Below, in pieces: positions 7,010-14,530 of a stretch of DNA of 25,131 bases (position 1 is the first letter of the stretch; each line of letters begins with the position of its first letter). The DNA is from an uncultured Collinsella sp. (GTDB lineage Bacteria > Actinomycetota > Coriobacteriia > Coriobacteriales > Coriobacteriaceae), in contig CABUUD010000017.1 of assembly GCA_902494585.1 (NCBI GenBank), positions 1-25,131 of the forward strand. The letters are read 5' to 3'. The position numbers were made by a program, and so were the translations under genes. The notes under the pieces were generated by a model. It had not been told where the DNA came from. It saw only the letters and a program-made list of their open reading frames with translations, and did not search any database.

Positions 7010-8176
7010 TTGAGTGAGATTCAGAACTCGTCCATTTTCTCTCTTGACGATGTCAACGAGGAGGAGATGAACAACCTCATCGACGGTACGATTACCGACT
7101 TTGATGAGGGCGATCTCGTTAACGGCACTGTCGTTAAGATCGAGCATGACGAGGTGCTCGTTGACATCGGATTCAAGTCCGAGGGCGTTATTCCGGTCCG
7201 CGAGCTGTCCATCCGCAAGGACGCTAACCCTGCAGACATCGTTGCACTCGGTGATCCCATCGAGGCCCTGGTTCTCCAGAAGGAGGACAAGGACGGTCGT
7301 CTGGTCCTGTCCAAGAAGCGTGCCGAGTACGAGCGTGCTTGGAACCGCATCGAGGAGAAGTTCAACTCCGGCGAGAACGTCGAGGGCGAGGTTATCGAGG
7401 TTGTCAAGGGCGGCCTGATCCTCGACATCGGCCTGCGTGGCTTCCTGCCCGCTTCCCTCGTCGACCTCCGTCGCGTCAAGGACCTCACCTCCTACATGGG
7501 CACCCGTATTGAGGCCCGCGTCATCGAGATGGACCGCAACCGCAACAACGTCGTCCTCTCCCGTCGCGTCGTGCTCGAGGAGTCCCGTAAGGCCGAGCGC
7601 TCCGAGATCCTGTCCAAGCTCAAGTCTGGCATGCGTCTCCAGGGCACCGTTTCCTCCATCGTCGACTTCGGCGCCTTCGTCGACCTCGGCGGTATCGACG
7701 GCCTCATCCACATTTCCGAGCTCTCCTGGAACCACGTCAACCATCCTTCCGAGGTTGTCAAGGTCGGCCAGGAGGTCGAGGTCGAGGTTCTCGACGTCGA
7801 TCTCAATCGCGAGCGCATCTCCCTGGGTCTCAAGCAGACCACCGAGGATCCGTGGCGCGCACTGGTCAAGAAGTACCCCGTCGGCGCTATCGTCGAGGGC
7901 ACTGTGACCAAGCTTGTCCCGTTCGGCGCTTTCGTCGACCTGGGCGAGGGCATCGAGGGCCTGGTGCACATCTCCGAGATGGCCAACAAGCACGTCGATC
8001 AGCCTTCTCAGGTCACCCACGTGGGCGACAAGGTTCAGGTCAAGGTCATGGAGATCGACCTCGACCGTCGTCGTATCTCCCTGTCCATGAAGTCTGCTGC
8101 TGAGACTCTGGGCGTCGAGATCGAGGTTACTCCGCTGCCTTCCGAGAAGAAGGACGAGGAGACCGACGCCGAGTAA
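7010..8176 (+). CDS. rpsA: 30S ribosomal protein S1, four S1 domains
   Basis: Binds mRNA at the 30S subunit and helps initiation on structured or weak leaders. The 388-residue product has four S1 RNA-binding folds at about 34-103, 121-186, 206-275 and 291-361. Domains three and four carry the classic (D/P)FGAFVDLG...G(L)(I/V)HISE pattern. This is shorter than the six-domain E. coli protein, as is common in Gram-positive lineages. The C terminus is acidic (KKDEETDAE). The start is TTG at 7010, preceded by GAAAGGGG (6995-7002) with a 7-base gap. No in-frame ATG lies closer to the ribosome site. Arg- and Lys-rich codons are strongly biased (CGT/CGC, AAG), as expected for a highly expressed gene. 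A strong terminator follows. Confidence 0.95.
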   Translation: MSEIQNSSIFSLDDVNEEEMNNLIDGTITDFDEGDLVNGTVVKIEHDEVLVDIGFKSEGVIPVRELSIRKDANPADIVALGDPIEALVLQKEDKDGRLVLSKKRAEYERAWNRIEEKFNSGENVEGEVIEVVKGGLILDIGLRGFLPASLVDLRRVKDLTSYMGTRIEARVIEMDRNRNNVVLSRRVVLEESRKAERSEILSKLKSGMRLQGTVSSIVDFGAFVDLGGIDGLIHISELSWNHVNHPSEVVKVGQEVEVEVLDVDLNRERISLGLKQTTEDPWRALVKKYPVGAIVEGTVTKLVPFGAFVDLGEGIEGLVHISEMANKHVDQPSQVTHVGDKVQVKVMEIDLDRRRISLSMKSAAETLGVEIEVTPLPSEKKDEETDAE

Positions 8177-8200
8177 ATCGGTTTGACGATCACTTGTTTT

Positions 8201-8235
8201 AAGGGATCCGTCCGCAATGGACGGGTCCCTTTTTG
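8201..8235 (+). terminator. Intrinsic terminator of rpsA
   Basis: AAGGGATCCGTCC (8201-8213) pairs with GGACGGGTCCCTT (8219-8231) with one G-U pair and a 5-base loop, running into TTTTT. Confidence 0.9.
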
Positions 8236-8478
8236 CATTTGTTGCTGAGGTACGCGATGCTGCCCGTGCGCAATGCTGCCCTGGCTGTTCGCAGACTATT
8301 GGGTTGTCGGTGCATGAAAAATGCCGACATCCCGCCTCGGGGAGGAGGCGGGAACGCACCGAGTAGACGGAGGGGTGCGGAGCGCGGTCGCGTCTCGACT
8401 GACGACGTTGCCCATCGACGGAACTATTGTACTGTATAGCGTGGTTCTTGGTTTATCGTGTCGAACGCTTGTGTTGTG
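8236..8478. other. Gene-free stretch between rpsA and rnpB
   Basis: No convincing gene on either strand. One clear hairpin is present: TCCCGCCTC (8330-8338) with GAGGCGGGA (8345-8353), loop of 6. It has no adjoining T-run on either strand, so it is not a plain terminator. Confidence 0.4.
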
Positions 8479-8508
8479 CCGTTGCCTGCGGCAACGGTGT
8501 GCTACACT
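8479..8508 (+). promoter_or_regulatory. Putative rnpB promoter with palindrome over the -35 region
   Basis: An extended -10, TGC-TACACT (hexamer 8503-8508), puts transcription start near 8515, matching the predicted 5' end of the RNA. The -35 region is occupied by a perfect 8-bp palindrome, CCGTTGCC-TGC-GGCAACGG (8479-8497), which contains a possible TTGCCT -35 (8482-8487). Confidence 0.5.
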
Positions 8509-8515
8509 CTTGCAC

Positions 8516-8879
8516 TGCTGAGTGGGCCAGACGGTCGCGCGATGTGCTGCTTGCAGCACGCGTGAGGAAAGTCCGGGCTCCAGAGGGCGGGATGCCGGCT
8601 AACGGCCGGGCGGAGTGATCCGACGGAAAGCGCCGCAGAAAAGAAGACTCCCACCTGCGCCGCAAGGCGTAAAGGGAAAAGCTGAAACGGTGGTGTAAGA
8701 GACCACCAGCGTCGTGGTAACACGGCGGCTTGGCAAGCCCCATCCGGAGCAAGCGCGAATAGGAACGCTATGGGCCGGCCCGGTCCGCGTTCGGGTAGCG
8801 TGCGTGGAGCTGCATGGTAACGTGCAGACAAGATAAATGACCGTTCACGACAGAACCCGGCTTACAGGCCCACTTGGCA
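8516..8879 (+). ncRNA. rnpB: RNase P RNA, bacterial type A-like
   Basis: Catalytic RNA that trims the 5' leader from tRNA precursors. The ends pair as helix P1: TGCTGAGTGGGCC (8516-8528) with GGCCCACTTGGCA (8867-8879), allowing two G-U pairs. The universally conserved core is present: GAGGAAAGTCCGGGCTCC from 8564, and near the 3' end AGATAAATGACCG, then ACAGAACCCGGCTTA just before P1 closes. Length is about 364 nt. A promoter-like -10 lies a few bases upstream. Exact ends are inferred from P1 pairing and could shift by a few bases. Confidence 0.95.
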
Positions 8880-8894
8880 CTTTGTTGACGCTGC

Positions 8895-8993
8895 GAACCC
8901 GTCAGCGCGGCAATCTGCCTTTCAAGCCTTCGGGCATGACCATAAGGTCAATGCCCTCGTCTTTCAAGGCATCTTGCTCGCGCTGACGGGTTC
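8895..8993. repeat. Structured hairpin element A (99 nt)
   Basis: The outer arms 8895-8909 and 8979-8993 form a perfect 15-bp stem. Nested inside are GCAA/TTGC (8910-8913 with 8974-8977), TGCCTT/AAGGCA (8916-8921 with 8966-8971) and an apical hairpin, GGGCA-TGACC, ATAA loop, GGTCA-A-TGCCC (8932-8956). A CTCGTCTTTC tract lies at 8956-8965. It is followed immediately by element B and shares length, layout and motifs with B and with element C at 24433. Confidence 0.8.
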
Positions 8994-9001
8994 TCGCTTT
9001 C

Positions 9002-9099
9002 GACGGCGTCAGCTGGCCGATTTGGCGCTCATTCGTCGGTCGCCGCCATAAGGCGTGCTCCCTCCTCTTTCGGGCCAAATCGACTCAGCTGACGCCGTC
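9002..9099. repeat. Structured hairpin element B (98 nt)
   Basis: The outer arms GACGGCGTCAGCTG (9002-9015) and CAGCTGACGCCGTC (9086-9099) pair perfectly over 14 bp. An inner helix CGATTTGGC/GCCAAATCG (9018-9026 with 9074-9082) and an apical CGCC-ATAA-GGCG (9044-9055) follow. CTCCTCTTTC is at 9062-9071. It is followed by TCTCGCTGTTTTTG, so it may also terminate transcription from rnpB. Confidence 0.8.
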
Positions 9100-9213
9100 T
9101 CGCTGTTTTTGCCTGGTCATCGGCGTTGCCGTTCTATTTACCAGGGTTATTGGTACGGTCTTTGCCGTATTATTGAGGCTGTTTGTTGCTTTGCTTGTTG
9201 TTGAGGGGCTTTG

Positions 9214-9849
9214 TTGGACAGCTATTTTACTCTGCAATCGAATATTGAGGCTTCGGGCGAGTTTATGGACCGCAAGAGCCGGTTTATTGCCCAGCTGATC
9301 CATATTGAGTCTGAGGATGAGGCGAATGCCTTTATCGAGATGGTTCGCAAGCGTCATTACGACGCTCGACACAATGTTCCCGCATGGATTTTGGTCGATG
9401 GACGCGAGCGCCAGAGCGACGACGGTGAGCCGAGCCGCACGAGCGGCATGCCGACGCTCGAGGTGCTGCGCGGTGCGGGGCTCAAAAATGTTTGCTGCGT
9501 AGTGACGCGCTATTTTGGTGGCACGCTGTTGGGGCCCGGTGGCTTGGTACGCGCCTATACCGTGGCGACGCAGACTGCGGTGGCTGCGGCTCAGGAGGCC
9601 GGGCAGATCGTCGAGATGACGAGTGTCGCGCCGGTTGACGTGCACGTGGCCTATCCGCAGTATGAGCAGGTGCTTCGTTTGGCGCAGGATTCGGGTGCCA
9701 AGGTTTCAGATACCGATTACGCGGATGCCGTGACACTTCATTTGGTGTTTAAAGCGGGGGAGCAGGAGTCGTTTTGCGCTAAGATGCGCGAGCTTATGGC
9801 GGGGCGCGAGGAGATTGAGGTCGGCGCTCCCGAGTTTGCCGAGTTCTAA
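9214..9849 (+). CDS. YigZ / IMPACT family protein (UPF0029)
   Basis: A protein of about 211 residues with the UPF0029 (IMPACT N-terminal) fold followed by a YigZ-type C-terminal ferredoxin-like domain. The signature is clear: KSRFIAQ near the start, then RHNVPAWIL, DDGEPSRTSGMP (about 69-80) and VTRYFGGTLLGPGGLVRAY. The family's biochemical role is not settled; the eukaryotic relative IMPACT acts on translation control. Two TTG codons are possible starts (9211 and 9214). I chose 9214 because GAGGGG at 9203-9208 then has a more usual 5-base gap. There is no in-frame ATG before the conserved domain. It follows the rnpB hairpin elements with about 110 bases between and is likely monocistronic. 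Confidence 0.88.
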   Translation: MDSYFTLQSNIEASGEFMDRKSRFIAQLIHIESEDEANAFIEMVRKRHYDARHNVPAWILVDGRERQSDDGEPSRTSGMPTLEVLRGAGLKNVCCVVTRYFGGTLLGPGGLVRAYTVATQTAVAAAQEAGQIVEMTSVAPVDVHVAYPQYEQVLRLAQDSGAKVSDTDYADAVTLHLVFKAGEQESFCAKMRELMAGREEIEVGAPEFAEF

Positions 9850-9852
9850 CGG

Positions 9853-9904
9853 CGACGGCCGGCGTGCTTTTGGATGGATCCCAAGCGCGCCGGCCGTCGT
9901 TTTA
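9853..9904. terminator. Bidirectional terminator between yigZ-like and C_GCAxxG genes
   Basis: A 17-bp stem (9853-9869 with 9883-9899, one G-U pair) has a 13-base loop and is followed by TTTT on the plus strand. It sits exactly between two convergent stops, so it probably serves both genes. Confidence 0.8.
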
Positions 9905-9916
9905 TGCTGTTGCCGT

Positions 9917-10363
9917 TTACTCGGCGAGCTGCTTGAGCACGTCGCAGGCGATCTCGACGGCATCGTCGATGCAGCCGGGGCAGCTGCGGAGCGGACCCTT
10001 ATCCGATCCGACGCCCTTGAGCGTACCGCAGACGGTCGTCGTGTTCTTCGTTTTAAAACGCTTGGCGACTTCGCGCGACAGCTTGTAGGTCTGGCCTTTG
10101 GTCTTGGGGTTTTCCATGCCGTCGCTCATTACAAAGCCCATGATGGCCACGGCGCCCGAGATGGCGCCGCAGGTTTCGGTCATGCCGCCCATGCCGGCGC
10201 CAAAGCCCTCGGTGAGGGTAAAGGCGGTCTGGGGGTCGAGCCCGACGGCGGGTGCGAGCGTGCAGGCGACGGCCTGTGCGCAGTTAAAGCCGCGGGCGTG
10301 GTATTCGGCAGCCTGAGCCTGACAGGCGGTGATGTCGAGCTGGGCCGTATCGATTTGCTTCAT
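9917..10363 (-). CDS. C_GCAxxG_C_C family redox protein
   Basis: A 148-residue protein of the C_GCAxxG_C_C (putative redox-active) family, small cysteine-rich proteins common in anaerobes. The repeated family pattern is visible: GFNCAQAV (25-32, Cys28), then GFGAGMGGMTETCGAISGA (53-71, Cys65), and a C-terminal SCPGC pair (Cys128, Cys131). Cys14, 34, 112 and 140 are additional. The conserved cysteines are thought to bind a metal cluster or cycle as thiols; no reaction can be assigned. The ATG (complement of 10361-10363) is chosen because AAGGAG lies 6 bases upstream and the family domain starts soon after. The frame is open for 36 more codons upstream, which show no family match. It is divergent from the metY-type gene, so a sulfur or redox link is possible. 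Confidence 0.85.
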   Translation of the reverse strand: MKQIDTAQLDITACQAQAAEYHARGFNCAQAVACTLAPAVGLDPQTAFTLTEGFGAGMGGMTETCGAISGAVAIMGFVMSDGMENPKTKGQTYKLSREVAKRFKTKNTTTVCGTLKGVGSDKGPLRSCPGCIDDAVEIACDVLKQLAE

Positions 10364-10526
10364 CGTTGTCTCCTTGGTCACGGTGTACCCGCCTATGGTA
10401 CCCGTGCCGGCGCATGTAATCATCGAGAGCTTCATGTATGCCTCATTTTTATCTATCGAGCAAATGCCCAACGCTTGAGATAAATACCCCTGATTAATTG
10501 GTCACATAACCTACCTTGAGGATGGG

Positions 10527-10555
10527 TTGAGAGGGGTGCGGGGTAGCGGTATCGT
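10527..10555 (+). promoter_or_regulatory. Putative metY promoter
   Basis: TTGAGA (10527-10532) and TATCGT (10550-10555) are spaced by 17 bases. Transcription would start near 10562, about 32 bases before the ATG. Confidence 0.5.
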
Positions 10556-10593
10556 GAACCGAATAAAACGTAACCCAGGCAAGGGAGCTAGAT

Positions 10594-11877
10594 ATGAGCG
10601 AGCAGACTATCGGTACCACATGTGTTCAGGGCGGCTATCGCCCGGGCGACGCGGAGCCGCGCCAGGTGCCCATCTACCAGTCCACCACGTGGAAGTACGA
10701 CACGTCCGAGCACATGGGCAAGCTGTTCGACTTGGAGGAGTCGGGCTACTTCTATAGCCGTCTGCAGAACCCCACGTGCGACCTGGTTGCCGCCAAGATT
10801 TGCGAGATGGAGGGCGGCACCGCTGCGATGCTCACGAGCTCGGGTATGGCTGCGAACTTCCTCGCGATCTTTAACGTGGCCGGCGCTGGCGATCACGTGG
10901 TCGCGAGCTCTGCCATCTACGGCGGTACCTACAACCTGCTCGCACATACCATGGAGCGCATGGGTTTGACCTGCACGTTCGTTGCCCCCGACTGCACCGA
11001 CGAGGAGCTCGAGGCAGCCTTTGAGCCCAATACCAAGCTCGTCTTTGGCGAGACGATCGCCAACCCCGCCCTTGCCGTGCTCGATATTGAGCGCTTTGCC
11101 AAGGCCGCACATGACCACGGCGTGCCGCTGATGGTCGACAATACCTTCCCGACGCCCGTGATGTGCCGTCCCTTTGAGTGGGGCGCAGACATCGTTACGC
11201 ACTCCACCACCAAGTACATGGATGGCCATGCTGCCTACCTCGGCGGCGTGATCGTCGACCACGGTCAGTTTGACTGGATGGCTCATGCGGACAAGTTCCC
11301 GGGTCTCACCACGCCCGACGAGAGCTACCACGGCGTGACGTATGCCGAGAAGTTCGGTCGCGAGGGCGCCTTCATCACCAAGGCCACCGCGCAGCTCATG
11401 CGCGATCTTGGCCCCATGCAGAACCCGCAGGCGGCGTTCTTCTTGAACAGCTCGCTCGAGAGCCTGCATGTGCGCATGCCGCGTCATTGCGAGAACGGCC
11501 TGGCCGTTGCCAAGTTCCTGCAAAGTCATCCCAAGGTGCGCTTCGTGAGCTATCCGGGCCTGGAGGGCGACAAGTACTATGACCTGGCTCAGAAGTACAT
11601 GCCCAACGGTACCTGCGGTGTTGTGAGCTTTGGCTTTAACGGTGGTCGCGCGGCGGCCGAGACCTTTATGAAGAGCCTCAAGCTCGCCCAGATCGCCACG
11701 CACGTGGCCGACGCCCGCACTTGCTGCTTGCATCCTGCTAACGCCACGCATCGCCAGATGAACGATGAGGAGCTCATCGCCTGTGGCATCTCTGCCGACA
11801 TGGTGCGCCTGTCGTGCGGCCTCGAGGACACGGCCGATCTGATTGCCGACCTTGAGCAGGCGCTCGAGCAGTGCTAG
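10594..11877 (+). CDS. metY: O-acetylhomoserine sulfhydrylase-type PLP enzyme
   Basis: A 427-residue Cys/Met-metabolism PLP enzyme. The length and blocks fit O-acetylhomoserine aminocarboxypropyltransferase, which makes homocysteine directly from O-acetylhomoserine and sulfide. The PLP lysine is in HSTTKYMDGH (Lys207), with the cofactor-aspartate block VDNTFPTP (181-188) and the substrate-loop motif YSRLQNPT (54-61). The long insert after the PLP lysine (FDWMAHADKFPGLT...SYHG) is a mark of the MetY branch rather than shorter gamma-lyases. A methionine gamma-lyase activity cannot be excluded. The ATG at 10594 has AAGGGAG upstream. It is divergent from the C_GCAxxG gene. With the cysteine desulfidase-like enzyme at 4620 releasing sulfide, it could recycle sulfur into methionine. 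Confidence 0.85.
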   Translation: MSEQTIGTTCVQGGYRPGDAEPRQVPIYQSTTWKYDTSEHMGKLFDLEESGYFYSRLQNPTCDLVAAKICEMEGGTAAMLTSSGMAANFLAIFNVAGAGDHVVASSAIYGGTYNLLAHTMERMGLTCTFVAPDCTDEELEAAFEPNTKLVFGETIANPALAVLDIERFAKAAHDHGVPLMVDNTFPTPVMCRPFEWGADIVTHSTTKYMDGHAAYLGGVIVDHGQFDWMAHADKFPGLTTPDESYHGVTYAEKFGREGAFITKATAQLMRDLGPMQNPQAAFFLNSSLESLHVRMPRHCENGLAVAKFLQSHPKVRFVSYPGLEGDKYYDLAQKYMPNGTCGVVSFGFNGGRAAAETFMKSLKLAQIATHVADARTCCLHPANATHRQMNDEELIACGISADMVRLSCGLEDTADLIADLEQALEQC

Positions 11878-11945
11878 GCTAGCGTTCGCACAAGGCGCCG
11901 ATGCTGGCGAAAGCTTCGGTGACCTTTCGTTCCGATTCCGTAGGC

Positions 11946-11992
11946 GGGACCCCAATCGCGGCTGTTTGCAGGCGATTGGGGCCCCGTTTTTG
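11946..11992 (+). terminator. Intrinsic terminator of metY
   Basis: CCCCAATCGC (11950-11959) pairs with GCGATTGGGG (11972-11981), extended by GGG/CCC after one mismatch, then GTTTTTG. It separates metY from the MFS gene. Confidence 0.85.
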
Positions 11993-12017
11993 CGTTGCGC
12001 CACTCGAAAGGATGGAT

Positions 12018-13322
12018 ATGGAGAAAACTGCAGAGCAGCTGCGCCGCGAGCACATTGCCCTAGAGGGCGACACCCATGGCAAGAACAAATGGGCGATTCT
12101 GTTTACCGTACTCATCATGACGTTTATGGTGTGTCTGGATTCGACCGTCGTGACCGTGGCGCTGCCCGTGATGCAAAAGGAGCTGGGCGTGGGCCTCGAT
12201 CGCATCCAGCTGGTGATCTCGGTGTATCTGCTTGCGACATGCGTGGCTATGTTGCCGTTTGGCCGCTTAGGTGACGTGCGCGGCAAGGTGAATGTGTTCC
12301 AGCTGGGCGTCATCGTCTTTTCGGTCGGTTCGCTGCTGTGCGGCCTTTCGGCCTCGCTCGAGGTTCTTATCCTGGCACGCATTGTTCAGGGCGTCGGTTG
12401 CGCGGCGGCCATGGCCAACAACATGGGTATCATCACCGAGTCGTTTCCGGCGCGCGAACGAGGCCGTGCCATGGGTATTCTCGCGACCTTCGTGGCCCTC
12501 GGCATGATGTGTGGCCCCGTGCTCGGTGGCATGCTGGTGGCAAGCTTTCCCTGGGAGAGTATCTTTCTCATCAACCTGCCCATTGGCGTCATCTCGTTTA
12601 TCGTGGGGCTCTACACGCTGCCGCATGTTAAGCCGGAGGCCGGCGAGCGCCCCATGTCCCTTGCTGAGGCCGCTCGTCGCTGCTTTGCAAATTCGGCCTT
12701 CACCATCAACCTTGCCTGCATGCTCATCGTGTTCGTTGGCATTGGCGCATCCGAGTTTATTCTGCCGTTCTATTTTCAGGACGCTCACGGCTTTGGTTCT
12801 GACATTTCCGGACTGCTCTTTTTGGCGTTGCCGATGGTGAATGCCTTTATCGGGCCGCTTTCGGGTACGGTTTCGGACCGTGTTGGCTGCGAGGGCCCCA
12901 CGGCGGTCGGCCTGGGCGTGTACGTGTGCGGTCTCTTTGCGGTAAGTACGCTCGACGAGCACTCTTCCATCCCTGTGATTGTGTGCTGTGCCGCGTTTAT
13001 GTCGTGCGGTACGTCGATTTTCCAGAGCCCCAATAACTCGCTGTATATGGGCTCGGCTCCACGCGAAGCGCTCGGCTTTGCAGGCAGCCTGGGCAGCCTG
13101 GCGCGCTATGCGGGTATGGCAGTGGGTATTACGGTGGCGTCGCATATCCTGTATGGGCAGATGAGCGTGGCGATGGGCGAGGCCGTGACCAGTTTTGTTG
13201 CAGGCCGTCCGGATGTGTTCCTGTTTGGCTTTCGTTCGGTATTTTACGTGCTCATGGCTGTGGCGGCAGTGGGCTTTGCGCTTGCTATGGTGCGTTTAGT
13301 GAAGATACGCGCCCGCCATTAG
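12018..13322 (+). CDS. MFS transporter, EmrB/QacA (DHA) type
   Basis: A membrane exporter of the major facilitator superfamily, 434 residues. Drug/H+ antiporter motifs are visible. LDSTVVTVALPVMQKELG follows the first membrane helix and carries the conserved aspartate. GRLGDVRGK is motif A in loop 2-3. LARIVQGVGCAA follows, and the long GILATFVALGMMCGPVLGG segment is motif C, typical of antiporters. The length suits about 12 membrane helices, shorter than classic 14-helix DHA2 pumps. The substrate is unknown. The ATG at 12018 is preferred because GAAAGG ends 6 bases upstream. An ATG at 12012 touches that site, and the longer open frame from 11901 runs through the metY terminator. No strong terminator is seen after it. 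Confidence 0.87.
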   Translation: MEKTAEQLRREHIALEGDTHGKNKWAILFTVLIMTFMVCLDSTVVTVALPVMQKELGVGLDRIQLVISVYLLATCVAMLPFGRLGDVRGKVNVFQLGVIVFSVGSLLCGLSASLEVLILARIVQGVGCAAAMANNMGIITESFPARERGRAMGILATFVALGMMCGPVLGGMLVASFPWESIFLINLPIGVISFIVGLYTLPHVKPEAGERPMSLAEAARRCFANSAFTINLACMLIVFVGIGASEFILPFYFQDAHGFGSDISGLLFLALPMVNAFIGPLSGTVSDRVGCEGPTAVGLGVYVCGLFAVSTLDEHSSIPVIVCCAAFMSCGTSIFQSPNNSLYMGSAPREALGFAGSLGSLARYAGMAVGITVASHILYGQMSVAMGEAVTSFVAGRPDVFLFGFRSVFYVLMAVAAVGFALAMVRLVKIRARH

Positions 13323-13479
13323 CGTGTTGGGAGGCTGTCTGCCACGATTCGCGCCGTCCCAAAAAGACTGGTTTGTGGTGCGATGCTGCTTGTGGGGCGG
13401 GCGGGGGTCGGTCCGTGGTAGACTATCGAACAACGTTTATTAATCGCGCGGTATCGTTGCCGCGAGAAGGGGTTGCGCC

Positions 13480-14058
13480 ATGCAGGAGCTTGAGGATCGT
13501 ATTCGCCATGACGGCATCGTAAAGGCCGGTAACGTCCTTAAGGTTGATGCCTTCCTCAACCACCAGTGCGACGTTGAGCTGTTCGACCACATGGGCGCCG
13601 AGTGGGCCCGTCTGTTCAAGGATGTCGAGATCAACAAGATCCTGACGATCGAGGCTTCGGGCATTGGCATGGCTTGCATCGCGGCCCAGCATTTTGGCGG
13701 CGTGCCGGTGGTCTTTGCCAAGAAGGCGCAGTCCATCAACCTTGACGGCGAGCAGTATGCCACGACCATCTATTCCTTTACCAAGCAGAAGGAGTACCCG
13801 GTCATCGTTGGCAAGCGCTTCCTGTCCGAGGGCGACAAGGTCCTGATCATCGACGACTTTTTGGCCAACGGCTGCGCGCTCGAGGGTCTTATCAAGATCT
13901 GCGAGGCTGCAGGTGCCGAGGTATCCGGCATTGGCATTGCGGTGGAGAAGGGCTTCCAGGGCGGTGGCGATAAGCTCCGTGAGCGCGGCTTCCGCGTTGA
14001 GAGCCTGGCCCGTATCGCCGATATGGACTGCGAGACCGGCGAGATCACCTTCGCCTAA
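13480..14058 (+). CDS. xpt: Xanthine phosphoribosyltransferase
   Basis: Converts xanthine and PRPP to XMP, salvaging purines in the cytosol. The 192-residue product matches the Xpt family along its length: RIRHDGIVKAGNVLKVDAFLNHQ (8-30), KILTIEASGIGMA (53-65), YSFTKQ (98-103) and the PRPP-binding loop VLIIDDFLANGCA (121-133). The ATG at 13480 follows GAGAAGGGG. A possible extended -10 (TGG-TAGACT, hexamer 13419-13424) lies upstream. I see no purine riboswitch in the 157-base leader gap, in contrast to the Bacillus gene. There is no xanthine permease next to it. A palindromic terminator follows. Confidence 0.93.
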   Translation: MQELEDRIRHDGIVKAGNVLKVDAFLNHQCDVELFDHMGAEWARLFKDVEINKILTIEASGIGMACIAAQHFGGVPVVFAKKAQSINLDGEQYATTIYSFTKQKEYPVIVGKRFLSEGDKVLIIDDFLANGCALEGLIKICEAAGAEVSGIGIAVEKGFQGGGDKLRERGFRVESLARIADMDCETGEITFA

Positions 14059-14085
14059 GCGCGCAACACAAGCGATTGGTATGCG

Positions 14086-14121
14086 ATGTGACAAAGGGAC
14101 TGTCCCTTTGTCGCATTTTTT
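14086..14121 (+). terminator. Palindromic terminator of xpt
   Basis: An almost perfect palindrome: GACAAAGGGAC (14090-14100) and GTCCCTTTGTC (14102-14112) mirror around one T. ATGT/GCAT extends the stem outward, and a T-run follows (14116-14121). Its core is shared with the longer palindrome at 14531. Confidence 0.8.
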
Positions 14122-14140
14122 GTATGAGGGGGGTGTTGAT

Positions 14141-14521
14141 ATGGATGAGAACAAGATGGGATGGCGCGAGTATGCGCGCTATGCCGAGATGTCGGCCGAG
14201 GAGTTGGCACGCGATTGCGAGGTGCAGGTGTTTCGCGCGACGGGCCCGGGCGGACAAGGCGTCAACACGACTGACTCGGCGGTGCGCATGAAGCATATCC
14301 CTTCGGGGATTACCGTGACGGCACGCGAGAGCCGCAGTCAGTTTCAGAATCGCAGCTGCTGTTTGCGTAAGCTACGCGCTGAGCTTGAGCGTCGCGGGCG
14401 TCCACCGCGCCGACGCGTAAAGACCAAGGTGCCTCAGCGCTCTCGCCAGCGCAGGCTCAACGACAAGCACTTCAACGCCATTAAAAAGGCCAACCGTCGC
14501 AAGCCGGGCGGGGAGGAATGA
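14141..14521 (+). CDS. Short peptide-chain release factor-like protein (GGQ domain only)
   Basis: A 126-residue protein consisting of the catalytic domain of class I release factors. The GGQ motif is in RATGPGGQGVNTTDSAVRM (32-50), where the GGQ glutamine positions water to cut peptidyl-tRNA. The HIPSGITVTARESRSQ block (52-67) follows, as in RF1/RF2 domain 3. The stop-codon recognition domains are absent. The C terminus from about 85 is very Arg/Lys-rich, as in rescue factors that plug the empty mRNA channel of stalled ribosomes. This suggests ribosome rescue (ArfB- or mitochondrial C12orf65-like), though the GGQ surroundings resemble RF1/RF2 more than ArfB. The ATG at 14141 has a GAGGGGGG site 7 bases upstream. 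The frame is open far upstream but overlaps xpt. Confidence 0.85.
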   Translation: MDENKMGWREYARYAEMSAEELARDCEVQVFRATGPGGQGVNTTDSAVRMKHIPSGITVTARESRSQFQNRSCCLRKLRAELERRGRPPRRRVKTKVPQRSRQRRLNDKHFNAIKKANRRKPGGEE

Positions 14522-14530
14522 TCTTCTCAA

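Noticed and set aside
6971..8359. A 462-residue minus-strand frame opposite rpsA
   Set aside because: It is the mirror of a highly biased GC-rich coding sequence. The product is low-complexity (Asp, Leu, Val and Gly rich) and rpsA is certain.
8895..9099. CRISPR array or tRNA cluster downstream of rnpB
   Set aside because: The repeats are nested inverted repeats, not short direct repeats with spacers, and no tRNA T-loop or anticodon arm is present.
11901..12017. Longer N terminus for the MFS transporter
   Set aside because: It would translate through the metY terminator, and the true ribosome site points to the ATG at 12018.
13323..13479. Purine riboswitch upstream of xpt
   Set aside because: None of the conserved loop sequences of the purine aptamer is present.
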